Assembly: GCA_021803405.1 (NCBI GenBank)
Contig: JAJZLO010000039.1
Location: forward strand, 1 to 48,683
Direction of reading: 5' to 3'
From: Microcaldota archaeon
GTDB lineage: Archaea; Micrarchaeota; Micrarchaeia; Micrarchaeales; CABMGC01
Length of the DNA: 48,683 nt
The position numbers and the translations under genes were made by a program. Shown piece by piece: positions 16,401 through 24,437 of this stretch. Under the pieces are notes generated by a model. That model ran no database searches. It was given only the letters and a program-made list of their open reading frames with translations, and was not told where the DNA came from. Position 1 is the stretch's first letter. The number at the start of each line of letters is the position of its first letter.

Positions 16401-17342
16401 TCATTTTCCAAAAATTATCGGCTCATCGAGCAACTCCTTTGCTCTTTCCATAGACAAAGGTTTCATTCCTTTAGATTTTGAGTATCTTACTTGGTATCTA
16501 ATATACGTCTCATTTACATTAGTGTCAGGATTTATTTCTTTACACTTATCTATGTATTTATTTATTATCTTAACTGAAGTTTCTTCATCAAGTCCTAGTA
16601 TGTTGGTAAGATAAGGTGCAAGAATAAGATTAACCGTTCTATGTCTTACATCTGCTATTGGATGTGAAAGAAGTTTGTCTATCCATTCATACTGTTTTAT
16701 ATTTGATGATTTAAACTTCACTTCAGTTATTGGGATCTTTATTTTTTTAGAGTTCTGTATTATCTCTTCCGGAAGCTCGCTTTTAGGTATTGGTAAATTC
16801 TTCAAAATCTCCTTCTCTATTCTACTGCCTAAAAATTTGGATATTTTTTCTTTAGATAAATAAACATAGCCTAAATCGATATTTTGTTTAGTCAATAAAA
16901 ATTCCTGATCTTTAGGTTTATTTAAAAGGAATTTTGTAAAATAAATCTTGAACTCATCTCCTACTTTTTTAATCTCATTTCCAATCTCACCTGAAATTAA
17001 AAATATGCTTTCTTCACTATCATTTATAAGTGCGCTAACAGATCTTTTTGATTCGTATTTAGCAAAATTCTTTATAACTGTTGTATCCTTTAATGCGCTT
17101 GCAAGCATTCTTGCATAAACATAACTAGAAATATGGATGATTTTTATATTGTCTGCTAAGCTTTGGTCTATTTCTGTTTTTTCATTATTTAGTGCTTTTT
17201 GAAGTCTAACTATGCCATATCCTATCATTTTTTGGTCTATTTCCTGCCTAGTATTTTTAATTATCTCTCTTGCTTCATTTGAAAATGGGTATTTATAAGC
17301 CAAATCTATTGTTTTTTTGTCAAAACCTTCTACTCCATCCAT
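16401..17342 (-). CDS. priL: DNA primase large subunit, Fe-S-less, with PriX-like C-terminal domain
   Basis: Archaeo-eukaryotic primase accessory subunit. The N-terminal part matches PriL: an early KYPFSNEAREII segment, a helical middle, and LGYVYLSKEKISKFL, which corresponds to GYVYLDK in Sulfolobus PriL. The C-terminal Fe-S domain should have four cysteines; here only one Cys is present (DKCKE). In its place (about 225-300) is HPIADVRHRTVNLILAPYL followed by LDEETSVKIINKYIDKC, which resembles the PriX/PriCT helical fold that substitutes for the PriL C-terminal domain in Sulfolobales. Start: ATG 17342 chosen; a TTG at 17384 would add 14 residues. The zinc-finger gene follows at once. Confidence 0.75.
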   Translation of the reverse strand: MDGVEGFDKKTIDLAYKYPFSNEAREIIKNTRQEIDQKMIGYGIVRLQKALNNEKTEIDQSLADNIKIIHISSYVYARMLASALKDTTVIKNFAKYESKRSVSALINDSEESIFLISGEIGNEIKKVGDEFKIYFTKFLLNKPKDQEFLLTKQNIDLGYVYLSKEKISKFLGSRIEKEILKNLPIPKSELPEEIIQNSKKIKIPITEVKFKSSNIKQYEWIDKLLSHPIADVRHRTVNLILAPYLTNILGLDEETSVKIINKYIDKCKEINPDTNVNETYIRYQVRYSKSKGMKPLSMERAKELLDEPIIFGK

Positions 17343-17364
17343 AATATTATTTGAAGCTTTAAAG

Positions 17365-17448
17365 TAAAATATCTTTCTATGCAAAAATTGTTTGTTGATT
17401 TATGCTCAATAAAGTCATTGAAGATTAAGAAGGCTAAAATATCTTTCT
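17365..17448. repeat. Direct repeat of 14 bp, 70 bp apart, in the priL upstream region
   Basis: TAAAATATCTTTCT occurs at 17365-17378 and again at 17435-17448. The first copy is just upstream of the chosen priL ATG (minus) and may include its TATA element; the second lies 27-40 nt before the TTG start of the plus-strand gene at 17476. It could be a shared promoter or operator element, or chance in AT-rich DNA. Confidence 0.4.
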
Positions 17449-17475
17449 GTCCTTTATTATACTATAGGTGTTTTA

Positions 17476-18114
17476 TTGGCAGTAAATGATCAAGTGAAGG
17501 AAACAAAACAGGATTGGGATGATCTTACAGATAGTTTCATTGAAGGAATAGACAAAACTATGCTTAAAGACTCAAGCTTTAAACTGCGTAATTTGCTCTT
17601 AAATCCAACTACTTATGCATCGAAACCTTCAGCTAATGAATCGTTAAAAAAAGCAAAAGAAGCTGTAGAAGAGTATTTTTCTTCTGTATTTCTTGCATTT
17701 AGTTCAGATAAAGAAAAGCTTGACAAAGAACTTGAAGGTTCCAGTGTAAATTTTGCTAAAATATCAAGTATTATAAGCGAAAAAGCAACACTGCTTGATA
17801 TACCTTTTATAAAACCATACTCTTTAGAGGTCACCGAAAACAACAGGGAGAGTATAATAATAGAAAAATATGATCCTTCTATAGAGCTTCTTATAGGCAA
17901 ATTGCTTTCAAAATCCAAGTACGTCGGAGATATCTCTGGCAAGTATCATGATCATACACTTGGCTCATGGATTTTTTCTTCAGATAGAGCGTATATACTT
18001 ACTATAAAACCTCCTGAAAGTATAATATTAGATATAGAAAACTCAAAGGACATTATACTTTTTAGGCTTGAAGGATTTTCTAATCAGCTTGAACTGTTAA
18101 AAACCTCAAAATGA
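17476..18114 (+). CDS. Hypothetical protein, 212 aa
   Basis: Soluble acidic/basic mixed protein. The first about 100 residues look helical (KKAKEAVEEYFSSVF), and the C-terminal half looks beta-rich (YHDHTLGSWIFSSDRAYILTIKPP). No signal peptide, membrane segment or recognised catalytic motif. The start is TTG, supported by AGGTG 5 nt upstream. It precedes the Fap7-like kinase by 13 bp in the same direction and is probably its operon partner. Divergent from priL. Confidence 0.7.
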   Translation: MAVNDQVKETKQDWDDLTDSFIEGIDKTMLKDSSFKLRNLLLNPTTYASKPSANESLKKAKEAVEEYFSSVFLAFSSDKEKLDKELEGSSVNFAKISSIISEKATLLDIPFIKPYSLEVTENNRESIIIEKYDPSIELLIGKLLSKSKYVGDISGKYHDHTLGSWIFSSDRAYILTIKPPESIILDIENSKDIILFRLEGFSNQLELLKTSK

Positions 18115-18127
18115 GATTGGTAACATA

Positions 18128-18691
18128 ATGCCAAAAATATATGTAATAACTGGTGTTCCTGGTACTGGGAAAACGACTCTTGCAATGTCTCTCTCAAAAA
18201 AATTGAAGAATAGCATAGTTATAAGCGCAAATAATATTGCAAAAGAGAAAGGCCTTCTTATAAAAAAAGACATAGATGGGGCTTTCCCTGTAAATATAAA
18301 AAAATTAAATAACTATATTTTGGCAGTTCTTAATAAAAATAATATAAAAAATAAAAAATACATTATTCTAGAAGGGCATTTATTATGCGAAATGAAATTA
18401 AAAGGTGCTACTGCCATAGTCCTGCGTTCACATATAAAACAACTTGAATTACGACTTAATGCACGTAAATATCCTTTAAAGAAGATCTCAGAAAATATAC
18501 TTTCTGAAGCTACTGATTATTGTGGTATAGAGGCACTTAAAAATTATACTAATGTATATGAATTACTCGGGAATAAAAAACAAGTATTAAAACAAGCTTT
18601 AAAGATAATAAGCGGAGATGCTACAATTCCGAAAGAATTTGATTTATTAAATGAGCTTAATCAAATTAATTATAATAAATATTTATGTTAA
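18128..18691 (+). CDS. Fap7/AK6-type adenylate kinase-like NTPase
   Basis: P-loop kinase of the Fap7 (AK6, hCINAP) family, which acts in small ribosomal subunit maturation, with uS11 as partner in characterised systems, and has adenylate kinase/ATPase activity. Walker A GVPGTGKTT (residues 9-17), ILEGHLL in the Walker B region, VLRSHIKQLELRLNARKY in the LID/NMP area, then a helical C-terminus. 187 aa matches the family. The stop overlaps the long version of the next reading frame, but that gene probably starts further on at 18718. Confidence 0.88.
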   Translation: MPKIYVITGVPGTGKTTLAMSLSKKLKNSIVISANNIAKEKGLLIKKDIDGAFPVNIKKLNNYILAVLNKNNIKNKKYIILEGHLLCEMKLKGATAIVLRSHIKQLELRLNARKYPLKKISENILSEATDYCGIEALKNYTNVYELLGNKKQVLKQALKIISGDATIPKEFDLLNELNQINYNKYLC

Positions 18692-18717
18692 AAAATCATT
18701 TGAAATTTGGTGATAAA

Positions 18718-19752
18718 ATGAAGGCCATGGGTTTTTATGAAAATGGAACCTCAAAAGTAATAAAACAAATTACAATAGATACTCCAGTTCCTGCAGCAGA
18801 CGAAGTACTGATAAAATTGAAGATGACATCTGTAAACACTCTTGATTTAATGGTAAGAAAAGGAGTTCCTGGAATGAACATTCCACTTCCGCATGTTCCA
18901 GGTATGGATGTTTATGGAATTATCGAAGCTGTGGGGAGTGATACAAAAAAATTTCATGAAGGTGAAAAGGTAATCTCCAATACCGTTTATGGTTGTGGCA
19001 GCTGCAAATATTGCATTTTGGGGCAGGAACAATTATGTACTTCTTGGAAATGCCTAGGTCTTCATATTAACGGCAGCTATGGTGAGTTTATTACTGTTCC
19101 AGAGAGAATAGTTTCAAAAGCATCTTCTAACTTTACAGATGAAGAACTTGCAGCTATGCCGCTTCACGCTTCTTTGGCTTGGCACAACATTAAATGCTTA
19201 GGCAATGCTAAGGAAGGAGAAACTATACTAGTTCTAGGTGCAACTGGCAATGCCGGACTTTTTGCAATAAAATTTTCAAAGGCATTAGGATTAAAAACTA
19301 TAGCATTAACAAGAAGTGATGAAAAAATGCAAAAATTAAGAGCAATTGGTGCAGACTTTGTAATAAATCAGGGTAATGCTGCTGATATAACTAAAGAAGT
19401 TATGGAAATAACAAATGGAGTTGGAGCTGACATAATAATAAATTCAATGGGGAATAATCTTGGCGATACCGTGGAGATGGCCGCTTATAATGCAAGAATT
19501 ATCTCGTTTGGAGTTCTTGCAGGAGCAACATCAAGTTTAAATGTTAGACGATTGTATCTGCGAAACATTTCCATATTTGGAACGCATAACGCAAGTAAGT
19601 CTGATTTGGATAATTCCATAGAATTTGCAAAAAGCAAAAACATAAAGCCTATAATATATAAATCATTTGACATAGATATGGCTGGAGAAGCACAAGATCT
19701 TCTCGAAAGCTCTAAGGCCTTTGGAAAGATAATACTCAAGCATTGGAGATGA
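18718..19752 (+). CDS. MDR-family zinc oxidoreductase (alcohol dehydrogenase-like)
   Basis: Medium-chain dehydrogenase/reductase, 344 aa: GroES-like N-terminal domain and Rossmann domain with LGATGNAGLFAIKFSKALG (NAD(P) binding). The structural zinc loop CGSCKYCILGQEQLC has all four cysteines. The catalytic zinc site looks incomplete: the usual Cys before the Asp is replaced (VNTLDLM) and the GHE His is Met (VPGMDVYG). Quinone reductase or enoyl-reductase-type chemistry is therefore more likely than zinc-dependent alcohol oxidation. The ATG at 18718 is chosen because GGTGAT lies just upstream. Followed by the CPBP gene after 4 nt. Confidence 0.88.
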   Translation: MKAMGFYENGTSKVIKQITIDTPVPAADEVLIKLKMTSVNTLDLMVRKGVPGMNIPLPHVPGMDVYGIIEAVGSDTKKFHEGEKVISNTVYGCGSCKYCILGQEQLCTSWKCLGLHINGSYGEFITVPERIVSKASSNFTDEELAAMPLHASLAWHNIKCLGNAKEGETILVLGATGNAGLFAIKFSKALGLKTIALTRSDEKMQKLRAIGADFVINQGNAADITKEVMEITNGVGADIIINSMGNNLGDTVEMAAYNARIISFGVLAGATSSLNVRRLYLRNISIFGTHNASKSDLDNSIEFAKSKNIKPIIYKSFDIDMAGEAQDLLESSKAFGKIILKHWR

Positions 19753-19756
19753 GATA

Positions 19757-20377
19757 ATGAAATTGGAAAAATACGAATACTTATACCTTGGATTGCCGCT
19801 TATATTATGGCCAATGTCATTTATAATTTTCAGTAATTATTTTGTATATGCCATGTCACTTTCAACTCTAATACTTGCTATTTTTACATTAGTTAAATAT
19901 AAAAAAAATATAAAAGTTAAGAGCGGTAGCATTAAAAAAATACTTTTATTCGGGTCATTAGGCGCGGTAATTCTTTATCTTATATTTCTTGGAGGATATT
20001 ATTTAACTATACTTACTGGCACAGTGATATATGTAAGAGAGATATACTCTTTGATATACTCTCAAGCACAAACAATATTTTTATTTATCTTACTGGCAGT
20101 TATAGGCATATGTGAAGAGATATACTGGAGAGGCGGGGTTCAAGGCTTAATTAGAAAAAAATCAAAGATATTTAATAAAGTTCCATGGCTTGGTTCATCA
20201 ATTTTTTATGGTTTAATACATCTTTCTACGTTAAATCCAATACTGGTACTGGCTGCATTTTTTGTAGGTTTAGTTACTAGCTTAATAGCAGAAAAGTATG
20301 GTATAATAGGGTCAGCCATAGCACATGTGGCCTGGATAGAAGCAATAATAATTTTCCTTCCGGTATTAGTAATATAA
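19757..20377 (+). CDS. CPBP-family intramembrane metalloprotease
   Basis: CAAX protease and bacteriocin-processing (Abi) family membrane protein, 206 aa with about 6 helices. The three motifs are visible: EEIYWRGGVQ (EExxxR), FYGLIH (FxxxH) and HVAWIE near the C-terminus. These residues bind the catalytic metal inside the membrane. The substrate is unknown. It sits in a same-strand run between the MDR oxidoreductase (4 nt before) and the UbiE-like gene. A second, more divergent CPBP protein is at 34676-35497. Confidence 0.88.
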   Translation: MKLEKYEYLYLGLPLILWPMSFIIFSNYFVYAMSLSTLILAIFTLVKYKKNIKVKSGSIKKILLFGSLGAVILYLIFLGGYYLTILTGTVIYVREIYSLIYSQAQTIFLFILLAVIGICEEIYWRGGVQGLIRKKSKIFNKVPWLGSSIFYGLIHLSTLNPILVLAAFFVGLVTSLIAEKYGIIGSAIAHVAWIEAIIIFLPVLVI

Positions 20378-20390
20378 GATTGTGTTTAAG

Positions 20391-21089
20391 ATGAGCAGAA
20401 GAATAAATAAAATCTTTACAAAAGTATCTTCACATTACGATCTAATGAATCATCTTTTTAGCTTAGGTATAGACAAAAACTGGCGCGGTGAAACTGTAGC
20501 AAGGTCGATAGAAGCTCTTTCTAAAATTGATCATCCTACAATACTTGATCTGGCTACAGGTACTGGAGATCTTGCAATAATGCTTTCAAAAAAATTGGAC
20601 AAACTAGGTAAAAAATACAAATTAATAGCCATGGATTTTAATAAGGAGATGCTTGATTTAGGAAAGAAAAAAGCAGTTTTAGCAGGATCTAATAAAATAT
20701 CATTTGAAATCTCAGATGCTATGAAAACTGGTTATCCAAATAATTATTTTGATTTGGTGATATCTGGTTTTGCACTTAGAAATTTAGATGATCTGGAAGT
20801 TTTTTCCTTAGAATTAAAAAGGATACTCAAAAGAAATGGGAAATTTATTTTTGTTGACATGGCAGTTCCTGATGAAAGATCAAAAGCATTTTTCTTTAGA
20901 ATATATTCATTCTTAATGCGCATAATAGGTTTTTTTGTAGATAGAAAAGCATATTCTTGGCTTGTTTTGAGTATACTCAAATTTAATAAAAAAAGACTAA
21001 TAAAAATTTTAAGCAGTTCTGGTTTCAAGGAAATAAAATATATCGAACTTAAAATGGGAGTTGCATATATTGTTTCTGGAAGAAAATGA
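20391..21089 (+). CDS. ubiE: UbiE/MenG-like demethylmenaquinone C-methyltransferase
   Basis: SAM-dependent methyltransferase that catalyses the last step of menaquinone synthesis. Family hallmarks: YDLMNHLFSLGIDKNWR near the N-terminus (about 16-32), motif I DLATGTGDLA, and SGFALRNLDD. Length of 232-235 aa is normal. Start: ATG 20391, or GTG 20382. The next two genes, on the opposite strand and convergent, encode the polyprenyl diphosphate synthase and the MenA-like prenyltransferase, so the three form a quinone-assembly neighbourhood. Confidence 0.93.
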   Translation: MSRRINKIFTKVSSHYDLMNHLFSLGIDKNWRGETVARSIEALSKIDHPTILDLATGTGDLAIMLSKKLDKLGKKYKLIAMDFNKEMLDLGKKKAVLAGSNKISFEISDAMKTGYPNNYFDLVISGFALRNLDDLEVFSLELKRILKRNGKFIFVDMAVPDERSKAFFFRIYSFLMRIIGFFVDRKAYSWLVLSILKFNKKRLIKILSSSGFKEIKYIELKMGVAYIVSGRK

Positions 21090-21962
21090 CTAATCAATTT
21101 TTATCATATCTAAATACCTTTTAAAAATCTCAAATTTATTTTTATCAAGATATGAAATTCCAACCTTTATGTATCTTTTGTTCATTGCCATTGCCTCCTT
21201 AATGGCGTCTTTTTCATTCCTTCCGGACTTAATTATGCTTTTTACTACATTTGGTCTATTTGCATCCAAAATTGTTTGACTGTTATCTGATATTGCTAAA
21301 TAGTCTTCAAGATCATCCTTTATCTGAAATGCTATTCCTAAATTCAATCCAAATAACTCAAGCTCTTTTGAAAAGTTGCTATTTTTATACTTTCCAGATA
21401 TCGAAGTCGCAGTTGATATTAATGAAGCACTTTTAAGTTCTATTATTTTTAAGCACTCTTCTATTTCTGGTACCTTCTTTAATCTTTGATATCTAAAGTC
21501 CATCGCTTCTCCAGCTGACATCTTCATTGCTGTTTCTGCCATTATATCTATTAAGTTTTTACCATATCTTGATGCATTTTGTATTGATTTTGATATAAGA
21601 GCATCTCCAGAAAGCATTGCTACCTCAATTCCATATTTAACATGAGTTGCGTCAATGTCTCTTCTTTTATTATCATTGTCTATTATATCATCATGTATTA
21701 ATGATGAAGTATGTAGCAGCTCTATTGAAACTGCTATGTCTATTACCTCATCAAGATCCATATCGCAATATGAAGCTCCTAAAAAAACAAGAAGCGGTCT
21801 AAGCATCTTTCCTGGTTTATTTAATAGATGCATTGAAGCATCAAAAAGTTCATTGTCAAAAAACTCTTTTGATTCTAATGTTGTCAATTTTTTAAATGTT
21901 TTGTCCATAGCAATTCTAATATCTTTGCTAAATTTATCATTATACTCATTTTTGTAACTCAA
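21090..21962 (-). CDS. Trans-polyprenyl diphosphate synthase (GGPP/heptaprenyl-type)
   Basis: Class I isoprenyl diphosphate synthase that condenses IPP onto allylic diphosphates. First aspartate-rich motif DDIIDND (D91-D97) followed by the basic KRRD; second motif IKDDLED (about 217-223); KPGKMLRPLL near residue 50. At 290 aa it is somewhat short. The small residue (Ser) five positions before the first motif is compatible with C20 or longer products. It could supply archaeal lipid precursors, the quinone side chain, or both. The TTG start immediately follows the stop of the menA-like gene, arguing for a shared transcript. Confidence 0.9.
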   Translation of the reverse strand: MSYKNEYNDKFSKDIRIAMDKTFKKLTTLESKEFFDNELFDASMHLLNKPGKMLRPLLVFLGASYCDMDLDEVIDIAVSIELLHTSSLIHDDIIDNDNKRRDIDATHVKYGIEVAMLSGDALISKSIQNASRYGKNLIDIMAETAMKMSAGEAMDFRYQRLKKVPEIEECLKIIELKSASLISTATSISGKYKNSNFSKELELFGLNLGIAFQIKDDLEDYLAISDNSQTILDANRPNVVKSIIKSGRNEKDAIKEAMAMNKRYIKVGISYLDKNKFEIFKRYLDMIKID

Positions 21963-22877
21963 TCAAACAACTCTTACAATTAAAAATGCAAAACTCAAAA
22001 GGAAGATATATAGAAATGCCATAATAGAATTTAAACCCATTATCTTTTCGTGGGTTTTAGGATCCTTATAATTTTCTATTCCTCTTCCTACTAAATACAT
22101 TCCTGGTATTAGTGCAAATAGGATTAAAAATGTAATTGGCAGGAATCTTTCTACCATTCCATATCCTAGTAAAAGATATCCTATGGCTTGAAATACAAAG
22201 TATAAACCTGAATAATTTTTCTGACTAGACAGCATTATTACCATATTTCTTCTGCCATATTTCTTATCAGCTTTCCTATCTGGCAATTCATTTGCTATCA
22301 TGGCCACACCTACTTGCAGTCCAGACGGTATACATACTAATAAAAAGACCCAAAGCGCATTTGTAAGTGCATCACTAGCCACAAGGTACACTCCTATCCC
22401 AATAACTGCAAAGCAAATTGTTACAAAAGGCTCTGAAAAAAATGGTACATGCGTAAAGTATTTTGCATAAAATATTACTGATACCCCTCCAAAAAATATT
22501 AATGCTAAAACTAAGTAAAACACTCCAATGTTTAAGAACTCCAATAAATAAAGCCCTAATACTCCTGAGATTAACAATGCTACTGTTGCTATAATCAGAA
22601 TACCTTTTGTACTAACTTTTTTATCTACAACAAGGGAGCTTCCTCCGCTGAACTTTGTTTTGATTGTCTCTTTATCTATGCCTACTTTATAATCTACATA
22701 ATCATCTATTAAATTTACTGCTATCTGTGCAATAACAATACCTATTATTGCTATCATTCCAAATGCCACTCCTGCAGTAAAATTAAGATATATAGCTGCT
22801 GAAAGGCCAACAAATGAGCAAAGAAGTCCGAACAATAAAGACGGTTCGAATATCTCTATTAAATAATCTTTTATCAT
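21963..22877 (-). CDS. menA: UbiA-family prenyltransferase, MenA-like
   Basis: Integral membrane prenyltransferase with about 8-9 helices. The two Asp-rich motifs are NLIDDYVDYKVGID (about 60-73) and ANELPDRKADKKYGRRNM (about 205-220), the latter with the GRR typical of MenA (1,4-dihydroxy-2-naphthoate polyprenyltransferase). Function by homology: attaches the polyprenyl chain to the naphthoquinone head group. ATG 22877 is preferred over TTG 22886. It shares a divergent promoter region with pheS and is directly followed by the prenyl diphosphate synthase gene. Other UbiA functions cannot be excluded, but the neighbours support MenA. Confidence 0.85.
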   Translation of the reverse strand: MIKDYLIEIFEPSLLFGLLCSFVGLSAAIYLNFTAGVAFGMIAIIGIVIAQIAVNLIDDYVDYKVGIDKETIKTKFSGGSSLVVDKKVSTKGILIIATVALLISGVLGLYLLEFLNIGVFYLVLALIFFGGVSVIFYAKYFTHVPFFSEPFVTICFAVIGIGVYLVASDALTNALWVFLLVCIPSGLQVGVAMIANELPDRKADKKYGRRNMVIMLSSQKNYSGLYFVFQAIGYLLLGYGMVERFLPITFLILFALIPGMYLVGRGIENYKDPKTHEKIMGLNSIMAFLYIFLLSFAFLIVRVV

Positions 22878-22954
22878 AATAATCAATTAAAGTTATAACA
22901 ACGAATCTTTTAATACTTATTTATTGTATATTTATAGCTTATAATGTTGTTTTA

Positions 22955-24433
22955 ATGCACAAATACGAGTTATTGGTTTTAAATATACTGAAAAAACACA
23001 ACAGCATCACATTCAGTGAGCTTGAAAAAAAATCTAACCTTGGTAAAGACGAATTACTATGGTCTATAGAAAATTTGTCCAATCTATCTCTTCTAGATTT
23101 GACATATAAAAAAAATAATTCTATTACTCTAAGTCAGGAAGGTATGTTATACTCAAAATCAATGCTTCCAGAAGATGAGATTATAAACTCTTTACAGTCT
23201 GGCAAAGAAATAAAAGCATCACAACTTTTGTTAGATAAAGAACGGATAGGAATGCAATGGTGTATAAAAAAAGGTTTAATACTAATAAAAAACGGCATGC
23301 TTTCTCTAACTAAAAAAGGCGAGGAGTATTCTGTTCCAAGTGCTGAATCTATCTTTCTTTCCACATTGCATAAAAAATCAAATTCTACCGAAAGCTTCTC
23401 ATCAAAAGAACTTTCATATATAACTGAATTTTCTTCAAGAAAATTAATAGAAGTGAAAGAGAAAAATACCATAGATATTATAAAAATATCAAAAAAAGGA
23501 GCAGAAGCTATTATAGAAGAATCAGAAAATTCAGTAGACCAGATAGACAGAGAACTTATACTGTCAAAAAGTTGGGAATCTAAAAAGTTTAAAAAGTATG
23601 ATGTTTCTATACCTGTGCAGCAGCAAATATTATCGATGAGGCATCCTCTCAGGTTGCTTTTAAACGATGTTAAAAACACCTTTTCAAGGCTTGGGTTTAC
23701 CGAGATTTCAGGCCCTATAATAGAACCCTCATTTTGGGTTTTCGACTCTCTTTTTGTTCCACAAGATCATCCTGCAAGAGAGGCTCAAGATACATTCCAT
23801 TTATCAAATCCTTCAAAACTTCAGATAAATGATAAAGAACATTTAAAATCAATAATGAAAAGCCACATAGATTCATGGAAAATAAAATGGAGCCAAGAAG
23901 AAGCGGAATCCGCAGTATTAAGGACACAAATGACTAGTGTATCAGTTCATTATATAAGGGAATTCATGAAAAAATATCTATCTGGAGAAGAGGTTGTGCT
24001 ACCACAAAAATTATTTACTGTAGGAAGAGTTTTTAGAAACGAAAATATTGATTATAAGCATCTTACTGATTTTTACCAATGTGACGGTATAATGATAGGA
24101 AAAAATCTCACAATGGCTAACTTATTTGATACACTAACAAATTTTTACAAGAGTTTTGGAGTTAAAATAAGATTTAAGCCTGCGTACTTCCCTTTTGTAG
24201 AACCTGGAGCCGAGATATTTGCCCAAATAGGTGAAAATGGAAATTGGTTAGAAATTGGAGGTTCTGGAATAATAAGAAGAGAGGTAACTGGGATTAGTAG
24301 AAGGAAAATAAATGTTCTTGCATGGGGATTAAGTATAGAAAGAATGCTCCTAATCAACAACTATGGCATAAAAAGTATAGTTGAACCTTACAGCAGCGGC
24401 CTTAGTTGGTTAAGGACAAGAAAACTTAGATGA
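22955..24433 (+). CDS. pheS: Phenylalanyl-tRNA synthetase alpha subunit
   Basis: Class II catalytic subunit, archaeal/eukaryotic type (492 aa), with N-terminal winged-helix domains (about 1-190, e.g. ITFSELEKKSNLGKDELLWSI) before the catalytic core. Core features: RHPLRLL, GFTEISGPIIEPSFWVFDSL, motif 2 VGRVFRNENIDYKHL and motif 3 LAWGLSIERMLL. A TATA-like element (TTTATAG) about 25 nt before the ATG suggests a leaderless transcript. pheT follows after 4 nt. Confidence 0.97.
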   Translation: MHKYELLVLNILKKHNSITFSELEKKSNLGKDELLWSIENLSNLSLLDLTYKKNNSITLSQEGMLYSKSMLPEDEIINSLQSGKEIKASQLLLDKERIGMQWCIKKGLILIKNGMLSLTKKGEEYSVPSAESIFLSTLHKKSNSTESFSSKELSYITEFSSRKLIEVKEKNTIDIIKISKKGAEAIIEESENSVDQIDRELILSKSWESKKFKKYDVSIPVQQQILSMRHPLRLLLNDVKNTFSRLGFTEISGPIIEPSFWVFDSLFVPQDHPAREAQDTFHLSNPSKLQINDKEHLKSIMKSHIDSWKIKWSQEEAESAVLRTQMTSVSVHYIREFMKKYLSGEEVVLPQKLFTVGRVFRNENIDYKHLTDFYQCDGIMIGKNLTMANLFDTLTNFYKSFGVKIRFKPAYFPFVEPGAEIFAQIGENGNWLEIGGSGIIRREVTGISRRKINVLAWGLSIERMLLINNYGIKSIVEPYSSGLSWLRTRKLR

Positions 24434-24437
24434 TTAT

